From Anomaloglossus baeobatrachus (Eukaryota; Chordata; Amphibia; Anura; Aromobatidae), in contig NC_134357.1 in the NCBI RefSeq assembly GCF_048569485.1, forward strand, positions 477,673,260 to 477,737,259: a stretch of 64,000 nucleotides of DNA. The letters are read 5' to 3'. The position numbers were made by a program, and so were the translations under genes. Below the pieces are notes generated by a model. It ran no database searches and was not told the DNA's origin. It saw only the letters and a list, made by a program, of their open reading frames with translations. The stretch's first letter is position 1; each line of letters starts with the position of its first letter. Below are positions 44,446 through 57,356 of this stretch, one piece after another.

Positions 44446-45110
44446 TCCTTGTTAAATTCATTTTTTTATATTTGCTTTTAACAGAAATTTGGCGTAATCT
44501 TAAAGGAGTTATCCAGCCTTAACCCCTTCACGACTCGCCGATTTTTCGCTTTTCGGTTTTTTTTTTGGCCATTCTCTTTCCGAGAGCCGTAACTTTTTTT
44601 TTTTTTATATTTCAGTCAATATGGTCATGTGAGAGCTTGTTTTTTGCGAAACGAGCTGTACTTTTAAATTAAATCATACGTTTTACCATATAGTGTACTG
44701 GAAAATGGCAAAGAAAATTCCAAGTGTGGAAAAATTGCAAAAAAAAAGTGCGATAGCACTATTGTTTTAGAGATATTTTATTCACTGTGTTCAATATATG
44801 GTAAAACTGATGTGTGGGTGTGATGCCTGAGGTCGGAGCGAGTTTGTAGACGCCAAACATGTATAGGTTTATTTTTATCTAAGGGGTTAAATAAAAAATC
44901 AGAAATTTGTCCGAACAAAGTGGCGCACGTTTTATGCCATATTCCGTGACCTGTAGCGTTCTCATTTTTTGGGATTTAGGGCTCAGTGATGGCTTTTTTT
45001 TTTTAGCTGTACCATTTTTAAGCAGATGCTACGTTTTGATCGCCTGTTATTGCATTTAGCGCAAAATTTGTGGCGACCAAAAATCATACCGTATTTTTCG
45101 GACTATAAGG

Positions 45111-45525
45111 GTATGTGCGCACGTTGCTTTTTACCTGCTTTTTTGCTGCTTTTTCTTCTGCGCTGTTTAATGCCAAAATGGATGTGTTCTTCTATTCAAG
45201 CAAAGTCTATGGGAATTTGGGTTTCTTGTTCACACTATGTTGTTCAAAATGCTGCCTTTTTGTGGCAGAACTTTGGTCAAAAACTCAGCTTTTCAAAGAA
45301 GCAACATGTCAATTGTTTTTGCCATTTGGGTTTTGCACTGCAAAGCTGAGTTTTTGACCAAAGTTCTGCCACAAAAAGGCAGCATTTTGAACAACATAGT
45401 GTGAACAAGAAACCCAAATTCCCATAGACTTTGCTTGAATAGAAGAACACATCCATTTTGGCATTAAACAGCGCAGAAGAAAAAGCAGCAAAAAAGCAGG
45501 TAAAAAGCAACGTGCGCACATACCC
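45111..45525. mobile_element. Near-perfect fold-back MITE, TAA target duplication
   Basis: The arms GGGTATGTGCGCACGTTGCT... and their reverse complement extend for almost the full half-length and meet near 45320. TAA flanks both sides (45108-45110 and 45526-45528), the PIF/Harbinger signature. The end words are shared with the MITE at 62880-63243. Confidence 0.75.
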
Positions 45526-45700
45526 TAAGACTCACCGGACCATAAGACGCACCCTGGTTTTAGAGAAGGAAAATTAAAATTTTAAGCAAAAAATGTCATG
45601 ACACACTTATGGGGCGAGGATCTGCTGCTGACACTGTTATGGGGGTAATGTCCCCAAATTCTCTACTAAGGTACCCAATCCTGGTAATGATCCTCCTGCC

Positions 45701-45835
<135 letters not shown>

Positions 45836-47179
45836 AGTCCATCATCCTGCTCATATGCGCCTATCCTGCGGCACACATAAAAAAAAAAGTGCTGCGTGGA
45901 GCCGGCCACGCTCCCTGCAGTACCGCGATGTCCTGTCTGCCGGCGACGCTGTGTGGACACATGCGCACAGCGATGACGTCATCGCTGTGAGCCCCGCTAG
46001 TCTCCACACAGCGTGGCCGGCAATCAGGAGGACATCGCGGTGCTGCAGGGGAACGGTGAGTGTAATGATTCACTGCACCTCGCGCTGATGATTGATGCGT
46101 GGGGAGTAGTGAATACAGCCGCACATGATCACTCCAGGCTGTAGTTGCCAGGGGTGATCACGGCTGGCTGTTTACTATGTGCGCACCCCCCCGCCCATCA
46201 TCCCGCCCACCTGTCAGCTTCAGTGCTGAGAGATGATGGGCGGGAGGATTGGCGTGCATATGTAATGAGCGGGCCCACATGGTCACAGCAGGCGCTGCTA
46301 CAGCCTGCTTGTGTTCCCGATGACCCGCTCCACCGCAGCACCCTCATTCCCCGCAGCCCTATATTCAGACCATAAGACGCACCCCCCACTTTTCCCCAAC
46401 ATTTAGGGCAAAAAAAGTGCGTCTTATAGTCCGAAAAATACGGTAATTTTGGCATTTGGATTTTTTTTTTTTTTGCCGCTACGCCGTTTACTGATCAGAT
46501 TAATTGATTCTATATTTTGATCGGGCATTTCTGAATGCAGCGATACCAAATGTGTGGTTTTATTTATATAATTTTTTTTTTTTAACCCTTTCATTTTCAA
46601 TGGGGCGAAAGGAGGATGAGTTGAACTTTTTTTAGTTTTACTAGGTCCTCTAGGGGACAATATGGATCAGCAGTCTGATCGCTCTTCCATATCTGCTGAT
46701 CACAGCTACAGCAGATATGTTCCTAACTTCTCACCTAGCTCTCAGCTGTGTGAGGCAGGAAGTGAGTTATGTGAGCTACAGGAGTCATCATACGACTCTG
46801 TGCTACCATGACAACAACCGGAAGTCATGTGATCACATCACATGACTTCCGGTATCGGCCGGTGAGTAAATGTTTACCATCAATGCCATTTATAATAGCG
46901 CTGTCACTTATTGACAGCGCCATTCAAGGGGTTAAAAGGTACGGGCGGCTAACAATTCCGCTCGTGCCTGGCAGGAACACATCTCAGCTGTAAAAATCAG
47001 CTGAGATGTGTGCCGATCGCTGCATGCAGCAGATAGTGGGCAGTAACACTATGACTGCTAGGACGTAAGATTAACGACCACGGGCAGTAAGGGCTTAAAG
47101 TAAAAGTCTGCAGTCACTCTGTGCACGCTGACTAAATCCTCCGGTTCCGTTGACCGCAGTGCAATATGCATACATGCTG

Positions 47180-48065
47180 GAATCGGGCAGATTAAACTTT
47201 GCGAAGGATTTATGAATCAAGCTGCATACAGGGTTATCCAGGAAAACAGTTGCTTCCTTCGGCTCAGGCAATGTTCCCCAACTCTGAAGACTGTTTTTTC
47301 CAGCAGAACAATGCGCCATGCTACACAGCTGGGTCAATCAATGTGTGGATGAAGGACCACCACATCAAAATCCTGTCATGGCCAGCCCAATCTCCAGACC
47401 TGAACCTCATTGAAAACCTCTGGAATGTAATCAATAGGAAGATGGATAGTCACAAGCCATCAAACAAAGAAGAACTGTTTAAATTTTTTCACCAGGAGTG
47501 ACATAAGGTCACCCAAAAGCAGTGTGAAAGCTGTGATTTAAAAATCATGGTTATCTCCAATGAGCAAAGAAGACAGATTAACAGTTAATGTATTTTATTG
47601 TTGTAGTAGTTTAGTATGTAGTGGTTAAATTTAAAAGTAACATTCTATAGCCTAGAATATTGACGTGTGTTTACTAAAATCAGCAATGTATATCTTCATA
47701 ACATGTCTGGTTATATTCATATTACTTTGTGTTAAATTAATAAAAACATTTAAAAGAAAAATCATGGTTATTCCACAAAATACTGATTTCTGAACTCTTC
47801 CTGGGATAAAACGTTATTTTTATTGTTTCTAAATGATTATGAACTTGTTTTCTTTGCATTATTTGAATGCTTTATTTGTTATTTTGACCATTTCTCATTT
47901 TCAGAAAATAAATGCAACATTTATTGCTTGGAAATTTCGGAGCCGTTGTCAGTAGTTTATAGAATAAAAGAACAATTTACATTTTACTCAAATATACCTA
48001 TAAAAAGAATTATCAGAAAAACTGAACTTTTGCAGTGGTCTCTGAATTTTTGCCAGAGCTCATAT
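47180..48065 (+). mobile_element. Tc1/mariner fragment, C-terminal half
   Basis: The + strand reads 'FFQQNNAPCYTAGSINVW' (second catalytic region, with Asn in place of the usual Asp in 'QQDNAPCH'), then 'SWPAQSPDLNLIENLWNVI' (third region, Glu present), and stops at about 47500. The 3' end carries 'CTGAATTTTTGCCAGAGCTC', which looks like the terminal inverted repeat. It is 5'-truncated, and a different family from the copy at 48158. Confidence 0.75.
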
Positions 48066-48157
48066 ATAATATAATAGAATATATATATTTACACATCTAT
48101 ACATCCTAGGTCTTAAAGGGTTAAACACCCTAGCCCCATTTGGAGTAAACTACTCTA

Positions 48158-49862
48158 CAAGTGCATCTCAATAAATTAGAATATTGTCAAAGTTAATTTA
48201 TTTCAGTAATTCAATACAAAAAGGGAACCACATATATTATAGAGTCATTACACACAGAGTAATCTATTCCAATATATTATAGTCATTACACAGAGGGATC
48301 TATTCCTATATATTATATAGTCATTACACACAGAGGGATCTATTCCTATATATTATATAGAGTCATTACATACAGAGGGATCTATTTCAAGTGTTTATTT
48401 CTGTTTATGTTGATGATTATGGCTTACAGCCAATGAAAACCCAAAAGTCATTCTCTCAGAAAATTAGAATATTGTAAAAGATCAACTGAAAAAATGATTA
48501 TTACACTCAAATGTTGGCGTCTACTGAAATGTATGTAAAGTAAATGCCTGTGGCACTGCAGAGTTGTTATGGAAGCCCAGGTTGCTTTGATAGCAGCCTT
48601 CAGCTTGTCTACATTGTTGGGTCTGGGGTCTCTCATCTTCCTCTTGCAATACTCCATAGATTCTCTCTGGGGTTTAGGTCAGGTGAGTTTTCTGGCCAAT
48701 TAAGCACAGTGATACTGTGGTTATTAAACTAGGTATTGGGACTTTTGGCAGGACAGGTGCTAAGTCCTGCTGGAAAATGAAATTTCCATCTCCAAAAAGC
48801 TTGTCATCAGAGGGAAGCATGAAGTGCTCTAATATATCCTGGTAGACAGCTGCGCTGACTTTGGTCTTGATAAAATACAGTGGACCTACACCAGCAGATG
48901 ACATGGCTCCCCAAACCATCACTGATTGTGGAAACCTCACACTAGACCTCAAGCAGCTTGGATTGTTGCCTCTCCACTCATCCTCCAGACTCGGGGACTG
49001 CAATTTCCAAATGAAATGCAAAATTTACTTTCATCTGAAAACACCTTGGCCCAGCCAGATAAGACGCTTCTGGCGTTGTCTATTGGAGTGGCTTGACACA
49101 AGGAATGTGACAGTTGTAGCCCATGTCCTGGATATGTCTGTGTGTGGTGGCTCTTGAAGCACTGACTCCAGCCGCAGTCCACTCCTTGTGAATCGCCCCC
49201 AAATTCTTGAATGGCTTTTTCTTAACAATCCTATCAAGGCTGCGGTTATTCCGGTTGCTTGTGCACCTTTTTCTACCATACTTTTTCCTTCCACTCACCT
49301 TTCCATTAATAAGCCTGGATACAACATGCTGTGAACAGGCAGCTTCTTTAGCAATGACCTTTTGTGGCTTACCCTCCTTGTGGAGTGTCAATGACTGCCT
49401 CTGGACATCTGTCAAGTCAGCAGTCTTCCCCATGATTGTGTAACCTGAACCAGACTAAGGAACCATTTTAAACACTTAGGAAGCCTTTTCAGGTGCTTTG
49501 TTGTAATAATTCTAATTTTCAGAGATGACTTTTGGGTTTTCATTGGCTGTAAGCCATAATCATCAACATTAACAGAAATAAACGCTTGGAACAGATCACT
49601 CTATGTGTAATGACTCTATATAATATATGCATCTCCCTTGTAATGAATTACTAAAATAAATTAACTTTTTGACAATATTCTAATTTATTGAATATAACAA
49701 TGGTGAAAAAGACATGGATCGCACACCCAAAAAATACATTGATCTAAAAGCCGCTAGGCAAAAATTTAATTTTTGCCTAGCGGCTTTTAGATCAATGTAT
49801 TGTTTGGGATGTGCGATCCATGTCTTTTTCTCCATTGTTATATTCTAATTTATTGAGATGCA
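48158..49862 (-). mobile_element. Tc1/mariner element, near full length, transposase broken
   Basis: The inverted ends ATGCATCTCAATAAATTAGA (right, read on -) and GTGCATCTCAATAAATTAGA (left) bound it. On the - strand a start at 49433 opens with MGKTADLTDVQRQSLTLHKE, followed by the paired-like DNA-binding region ('AACSQHVVSRLINGK', 'RKKYGRKR') and 'SASRATTHRHIQ'. 'VFSDESKF' (first Asp), 'FQQDLAPV' (second) and the remaining tail follow in shifting frames, with about four frameshifts in all. The right inverted repeat is split by a fold-back insertion at 49692-49840. The family is the same as 5135-6300. Confidence 0.85.
49692..49840. mobile_element. Fold-back insertion with 16-bp target duplication, inside a Tc1 end
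   Basis: TATTCTAATTTATTGA (part of the Tc1 inverted repeat) is duplicated exactly at 49676-49691 and 49841-49856. The 149-bp insert is an almost perfect hairpin with arms of about 72 bases (ATAACAATGG...CCATTGTTA). It has no coding capacity. The long duplication argues against a cut-and-paste MITE. Confidence 0.7.
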
Positions 49863-50728
49863 TATGCCTTCTAAATATCCATGGTATAAGCTCCATGAAT
49901 TCATCACTGCATATACAAATTTATCCTGTTGCTGGGAATATCTGCTTTGGATCGCAGGAGGACTTGAGCACAATGCAGATGTCCAGGGTATTCCAAGTAT
50001 GATTCTCTTGTGGGGGGGCCGGGGGCTTTCTGCCTTTTTTTGGAGCTAAACTTACCCCCCAACCCATTTTTCTCCAAAAATAAGCCCTAGCACATTTTTC
50101 AGGGCAAAAAAATAAAAGACATAAAAGACAGTCTTATTTTCGGAGAAATAAGGTACAAAATATTCACTGACTATATAATGAGACATCACTCCTGTGTGCA
50201 ATATCCGTGAAGAACAGGAGGTCTTTGGTCCTTTGAATTGACTATACAGCAGGATGCCGTAGCTATTGATTGATGTTTTTCAGTGTGTGAGACACACCCT
50301 CACCATTACGCTCCTTCGTGGTTTCCACCAACACCACCAGCCAGGGCTCCGTTTAACCCTGCGTACCAACGACCACTTTACTCCTCTGCTAGACGGCTGG
50401 ATAGCACAACTCCCATCTGTTGTAATGGGGCTATCAGTTTGTCAACTTAGCAATGGTAAACCTATGGAACATTTCATGTAGTAGTGTAAAGAAATCAATC
50501 CACTACATCACCAACAGTTGTGCTAGTATCCATTCTAAGAACCAGCACACACTTACCTTAATGAAATGTTATCATTGCATTGTTACCCACATAGCCTACG
50601 AGTTCTACTGGGCTGCTACATGACACTGACCTAGTGTTGGATTTGGTTCATCCAATTACCTATGGGTTCATTGTTCTTATTTCTAGAATTATTGATTTAA
50701 CCTTTATTAAGTCAAGATTCCCTTAACT
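49863..50728. other. Intergenic stretch, mostly unrecognised
   Basis: Contains one short copy of the 'AAATAAGCCCTAG' repeat at 50060-50155 ending in CTTATTTTCGGAGAAATA. The rest shows no convincing gene or element. Confidence 0.35.
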
Positions 50729-51090
50729 AAAGCCCCCGTCACATTTAACTACTTACCAGCAATCCCGAAGACGATGCGACCTGATAAGGATCGCTGGGAG
50801 GTCGCTGGTGAGATGTCACACAGTCAGACCTTACCAACGACACAGTAACGATGAGCGACCTGTATAGGAGGTCATTGATAGTCGTCAATTACAGCGATGC
50901 ATCCTGCCCAGCAGGACATCACCTTTGAAGAAAATGGTCCGAACCATTCGGCAACGACTAGAGATCTCACAGAAGGGGCCTGATCGCTGGTAGGTGTCAG
51001 ACATAACGAGATTGCTGGCGAGATCGTTGCTGCATCACAGAAACTGTGGCGCCGAAACAATCACGTTAGCGATCTCTTCAAGGACAGCAG
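50729..51090. mobile_element. MITE-like repeat rich in GCGATC words
   Basis: The left edge GCCCCCGTCACATTTAAC and internal words such as ACGATGCGACC and AGATCGTTGCTG resemble other short amphibian DNA-transposon derivatives. The right end is not clear. It is non-coding. Confidence 0.4.
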
Positions 51091-51451
51091 ACACCTCTAC
51101 CACCCCCACAAAAAAAAAAAAACACAACCACGCACTCACCAGACTCCAATTACAATTTGGCAAGTGCGGATAGTGGACGGGCTCTCACACAGAGATCTGC
51201 GTCACTGTCAAGTTCCTCGCTATTCCAACTGCAGCTCTCACAAACAAATTGTGTACCACGCGAATGATACGGCTTCCAGTCATCAGAGAGTCAACCACTG
51301 TAGAACGCACAGTGACCTGACAGCAACGCAGATCTGTATGTGAGAGCTCATTCATTTGCCATCTCTAATTGTTTGGGGTCTGTAAGTTCTATTCGTTTAG
51401 AGGGTGTCTGCTTTCTTATCGGGGTAAACTTAAGAGTACACAGAGAATAAA

Positions 51452-54400
51452 GAGAATTTTGTTACTTACCGTAAATTCTTTTTCTTATAGTTCCGACATG
51501 GGAGACCCAGACCATGGGTGTATAGCTTCTGCCTCCGGAGGACACACAAAGTACTACACTCAAACGTGTAGCTCCTCCCTCCTAGCATATACACCCCCTG
51601 GTAGCCAGTCCTAGCCAGTTTAGTGCAAAAGCTGAAGGAGGACATCCACCCACAAGTAGAGACAGAGCAAAACCCGGAACAATCGAAACCTCTGTCTACA
51701 ACAACAACAGCCGGTGAAAACACACGGAACAAGAAACCTGCCAACAGGCAATAGGGAGGGTGCTGGGTCTCCCATGTCGGAACTATAAGAAAAAGAATTT
51801 ACGGTAAGTAACAAAATTCTCTTTTTCTTCATCGTTCCTTATGGGAGACCCAGACCATGGGACGTTCCAAAGCAGTCCATGGGTGGGAATAAACAGAAAA
51901 ACTGAGAAGTAGGCGAAACCTAACTTCACAAATGGGCGACAGCCTGAAGGATGCGTCTGCCCAAGCTCGCATCTGCCGAAGCATGAGCATGCACTTGGTA
52001 GTGCTTCGAAAAGGTATGCAGACTAATCCAAGTGGCAGTCTGACAGACCTGCTGAGCCGTAGCCTGGGCCTGAAAGGCTAAGAGGCACCGACAGCTCTGG
52101 TCAAGTGTGCCTTGATCCCCGGCGGGGGAGGCACTTGAGTACACTGGTAGGTATCGGAAATGGCCGACCTAATCCAACAAGCCAGGGTCGGCTTAGATGC
52201 CGAGAGGCCCTTACGCTGACCAGTGGTCAGCACAAAAGAGAGGTGCACCGCCTAAGAACAGCGGTGCGAGACACATAGATCCGGAGCGCCCGCACCAGAT
52301 CCAGAGTATGCAACGCCTTTTCAAAGCGATGAACAGGAGCCGGACAAAAGGAAGGCAGGGAAAATGCCCCGGTTAAGGTGGAAGCAGCAACCACCTTAGG
52401 GAGAAAGTCCGGAGTCGGACGGAGAACCACCTTGTCTTGATGAAAAACCAAAAAAGGGGGTGACTCCGAAGAGAGTGCAGCCAAAACAGAGACTCTCTTG
52501 AGGGAAATTATGGCCACTAGAAAGACCACTTTCTGTGAAAGACGAAACAAAGAAACCTCCCTAAGAGGCTCAAAGGGGGGTTTCCGGAAGCCGTGAGGAC
52601 CGGATTAAGGTCCCAGGGCTCCAAAGGCCGCCGGTAAGGCGGAATGATGTGAGATGCGCCCTGCATGAAGGAGCGCACCTGAGCCAGCCGGGCGATACGC
52701 CGCTGGCACAACACTGACAGAGCCGAGACCTGTCCCTTAAGGGAATTGAGGGATAGTCCTAGCTGCAGACCGGACTGTAGAAGGGACAGGAGGGTCGGCA
52801 AGGCCAAAAGGCCAAAGGATACTTCCGAGCTCGAGTCATAGTGGAGATGACTTCAGGAGGGATACCAGAAGTCGTCAAGATCCAGGACTCAAAAGCCACG
52901 CCGTCAATCTGAGAGCCGCAGGATTCTGGCGGAAAGACGGACCTCGTGAGAGAAGGTCTGGACAGTCCGGGAGATGCCATGGCACCTCTACGGACAGATG
53001 GAGCAGGTCAGGGTACCAAGCTTGCCTGGGTCCGTCTGGAGTAATGAGAATGACCCGACGGCCCTCCTTTCTGATCTTGCGCAGGACTCTGGGCAAGAGC
53101 TAGAGGGTGAAACACGTAAGACAGACGAAGCTGGGACCAAACTTGAACCAGTACGTCTGCCGCAAAAACCTGAGGATCGTGGAGCCACGGTTTGACGGCT
53201 GAGATAATCTGCCTCACAGTTTTCCACGTCTGGGATGTGGGCTGCGGATATGGTGGACTAGGAGTCCTCCGTCCACTGAAGAATGCGTTGAACCTCCAAC
53301 ATTGCCAGGCGGCTGAGTGTCCCGCCCTGGAGGTTGATGTAGGCAAACGCTGTCGCGTTGTCTGACTGGACTCGAATGTGCCTGGCCGCCAACAGATGGT
53401 GAAAAGCTTAGAGAGCTAGAAACACAGCTCTGATTTCCAGCACATTGATCCAGAGGGCTGATTCGGACAGAGTCCAAGTGCCCTGCGCTCCATGGTGGAG
53501 ATATACTGCTCCCCAGCCGGATAGACTAGCATCCTGGTGAGGATCACCCGGGACGGGGCCAGGAAGGAGCGTCCCTGAGACAGAGGGGCCAAAGCCACCA
53601 CTGAAACGAGCCCCTGGTCTGTGGCGAAGCCACCACCCCGTGGAAGGAGGAAGTCCGCTTGTTCCAACAGCGGAAAATATCCAGCCGCAGAGGACGCAGA
53701 TGGAACTGGGCAAGGGAATCGCTTCCATTGACGCCACCATCTGATCCAGCACCTGTATTAGGTGCCTGATGGAACGACGTCGACCGCCAGCGGAGGGACT
53801 GCTGTTTGATTAAGGGCAGCTTCACAAGTGCCGACAGTCTCGAATTGCGTCCCTGGGTACGTGAACTTCTGGGTCGAAGTCAGAGTGGACTTGGACAGAA
53901 TGACAAGCCACCCGAATTGGTTAGAGTGGCGAGAGTGAGCGAGGCACTCCGCTAACAGTCTGCACTGGATGAAGCCCAGACTAGAAGGCCGTCCAGGGCA
54001 AAAGGATCACTGCCAACCCCTAGAGGTGCAGGACCGCAATCACAGCTGCCCCGACCTTGAGAATACTCGAGGGGCCGTGGCTAACCCCAAGGGAAGAGCC
54101 ATGAATTGGACCACTCCGATTGCAAAACGTAGCCAACGCTGGTTGAAACTGCGATTGGCACATGCAGATAGGCATCTCTGATGTCGATGGATGCTAGGGA
54201 ATCTCCTTGGGTCATTGATTGATCGCAGAGACTCCATGCGAAAATGCCGCACCTGAACATGCTTGAGAAGCTTGAGATCCAGGTCGGAAGGCACCGCCCT
54301 CTTCGGGGACTAGGAATAGATTTAAGCAGAAATCTCAGAACCGTTCCCAGTCGGGAACCGGTACAATTACTCCATTGGCCTGCAAGAATGCCACGGCCTG

Positions 54401-57239
54401 TGAGAAGGCAGCGGCCTTGGAGCAGGGGGGAGTTGACAGAAAAAATCTGTTTGGCGGGCTGGAAAGAATTCTATCCTGTAGCCGTGGGAGATGGTATCCC
54501 GCACCCACTGATCGGAGACGTGTTAAAACCATACGTCGCCAAAGTGGGAGAGCCTGCCACCGACCAAGGACGTTGCTGGCGTGGCCAGATAGCCAGGAGG
54601 AGGCTGACTTAGTGGCAGCATCTCCTGCGGTCTTCTGAGGACGCGGCTTCGTGCGCCATTTGGGTTTACGATCCTTGGCTGAGCTAGTGGACGAGGCCTT
54701 AGAGAACGATCAGATGGAGGAACGAAAAGAACGAAACCTCGACTGATTCCTGCCCTGGACAGGTTTCCTGGTTTAGGTTTGTGGCATGGAAGAACTCTTC
54801 CCGCCAAGAGCTTCCTTAATAATTTCATCCAGTTGTTCCCGAATAGTCTGGTCCCAACAAAAGGGAGCCCAGCAAGGAACTTCTCTAGAAGCATCTGCCT
54901 TCCACTTCCGAAGCCACAGGAGCCTGCGGATAGTGAGGAAATTAGCCGAGGCCACCACAGTGCGGTGAGAGTCTCCAGCATGGCAGACATGGCATAGGAT
55001 GAAAAGACTGAAGTCTGGAAGTTAAGGCAACCATTTCGGGCATAGAGTCCCTATGAGGGAATGCATCTCCTCTAGAGAAGCAGAGATGGCTTTGAAAGCC
55101 CGCACTGCTGCAAAAGCTGGGGAGAACGAGGCCCCTGCCGCCTCCATACAGATTTGGCCAGAAGGACAACCTGGCGGACAGCAAAACCTTAAGTGAGGAG
55201 CCATCAGCCACTGATACAACGGTCCGGGCTGAGAGTAAACACCGGAGGGACCACCTTTGGTGAATGAGCCCACTCCTTGACCACCACTGGTGGAAAGGGA
55301 AAACTGTCATCAGAACCACGCTTTGGGAAGAGTTTGTCAGAGCAGACCCTGGGCTTGGTCACAGTGGCCTGAAAACTGGAGTGGTTAAGGAACACACTCC
55401 TTGTTCTCTTAGGCAAGGTAAACTGGTGCCTTTTTGCCAGAGAAGGTTGCTCCTCTGATACTGGCGGATTGAGGTCCAGTACAGAATTAATGTACAGTGG
55501 GATCCTTAGAGAGGTGCCGTCAGCCACTGATACAACTATCCGGGCTGAAAGTCTAGACACCGGAGGGACCACCCTTGGTGAATGAGCTCACTCCTTGACC
55601 ACCTCTGGTGGAAGGGGGAAACAGTCATAAGAACCACACTTTGGGAGCGTCTGTCAGGACAGGCTCTGGGCTTGGTCACAGTGGGCTGAAAACTGGAGTG
55701 GTTAAGGAACACACTCCTTGTTCTCTTTAAGGTATACTGATGCCTTTCTGCCAGAGGGGGATGCTCCCCTGATACAGGCAGATTGAGGTCCAGTACAAAT
55801 ATAATGGACGCAGTCAAATCATTAGCATCTACATCACCTTCGGACAGATCAATGGTACATGAAGTAGCGTCCGAGCCCCTAGTAAAGACATCCTCCTCGT
55901 CCAGTGAGTCAGCTCGTGAATCAGAGCTGCGGGACGGGGAAGGACAGGGGACCCTGCGTCTCCATTTTAGGAGGAAGTCCTCTGTGAGCTTTGCTGAGCG
56001 AGCCGTAGCAGCAGAAGCGCCCTGAGAAGGGGGCTAATGCATGCTCAGCACCACCGGAGCCAGAGCAGCTGGAGGGACCACTGATGAGCCTCCAGGCTGA
56101 GGGACCACTGTGTTTATGTGCTCGGTACAGGCAGTACGAGTCTACATGCAGTGCATATTAAGAACAGCCTTGCTCTGATGTGAGACATGCTGCAGAAGTG
56201 GGGGCTCTGTCCAGAATGACCCCCAGCAGAGTATATAAACAGAGAATATAAGCAGCTGCACAACCGGAGGTTGTGGCTTGCCAGACCGTTTAACCTACAT
56301 TTCTGTGCCCTCCAGTCCCCCAGCCCAGGCCCCCATTTGTCACAATGTGGTATCTCTGTGCCTATGCAGTCATTGAGAACGCTGAGAAAATGGCGACCGG
56401 AGCGAGGAGAGGGGGCGGGGCCTACTCTGAGAGCGGGCAAATGAGGTATACAGGGGAGGGAATCTTTCCTCAGTGAGGAATGTCCGTTCCCTGTGCTGAA
56501 CAGCCGCTGGGCGGAGCCGCACTGTCCCTCTGCAAGACTGACATGCAGGGGCAGTGAAACCGAAACTAGGCCTCAGGCGAAGCCGGGGCCTAGATTTAAA
56601 CATGCGGCCAGCGTGCAGGCACCATCGGCGCGGTTCTCCAGTGAAAACTGGAGAGCCGGCCGGAAATGTTAACACAATCATATAACACACTCTCACCAAA
56701 ATATAAAGTACAAGGGACCCCTGGAAAGACCACTTTCTGTGGTAAAAACGTCTCAGTACTTAGCTTGTGAGACGCAGGTGCCAGGTCCCTGGGAGGTGAG
56801 CGCTCCGTCCGGCAGGATCCTGAAAGGGCTGCGGATGGAGACCGGTCTCCTGCAAAGCAGTGAGAACCGTGATGGCTCCCACTTCAAGCCAGAGCCCCAG
56901 GGGATGGTGAAGGAGCGCGGCATGTGAAGGCTCCAGCCTTGTAAAATCAACCTTAACAGCACCGCCGACACAGTGGGGTGAGAAGGGACATGCCGGGAGT
57001 CCAGACTGGACCCGCTTTTCTTCCAAATCTTTGAAATCAAAAAAATCAAAAATCAGAGAATGCATGTGTGTGTGACCTCCTGAACACAAAGCATTGAAAC
57101 TGGCTAGGACTGGCTACCAGGGGGTGTATATGCTAGGAGGGAGGAGCTACACGTTTGAGTGTAGTACTTTGTGTATCCTCCGGAGGCAGAAGCTATACAC
57201 CCATGGTCTGGGTCTCCCATAAGGAGCGATGAAGAAAAT
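51452..57239 (-). mobile_element. DIRS-type retrotransposon fossil, structurally complete, coding regions broken
   Basis: Terminal inverted repeats at about 51452-51622 and 57097-57239 enclose a unit of about 5.8 kb. An internal complementary region at about 51762-51861 is the reverse complement of the left end joined to that of the right end, the hallmark of DIRS elements. On the - strand, from right to left, come a gag-like region (about 54.6-56.9 kb, including a tandem duplication of about 316 bp near 55.2-55.8 kb), reverse transcriptase (about 53.9-54.5 kb, 'LGLATAPRVFS'), RNase H ('GWGAVYLHH', 'WINVLEIRAVF') and a tyrosine recombinase (about 51.9-52.9 kb, 'LKGQVSALSVL', 'ASADASLGRRILQAV'). 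The coding regions carry many breaks. It looks like an old copy with well-preserved ends. Confidence 0.85.
51762..51861. repeat. Internal complementary region of the DIRS fossil
   Basis: 51764-51821 is the reverse complement of the left terminus (about 51453-51510), and 51822-51861 that of the right terminus (about 57200-57239), fused head to tail. In DIRS elements this region is thought to align the two ends while a circular DNA form is made. Confidence 0.8.
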
Positions 57240-57356
57240 AAATTTAAGCCAGTAACTTAAACCTTTGTATATATGGCATGTACCCACCACTATAGGACTG
57301 GGTCTAGATCCCAAGTATAGCAGATCAGATAAGAAAATGTGCGTCTGAACCAGTAA

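Noticed and set aside
50266-50481. 71-codon + strand frame that looks more protein-like than its surroundings
   Set aside because: No family is recognised, there are no splice or start context signals, and it is short; it cannot be supported as a gene.
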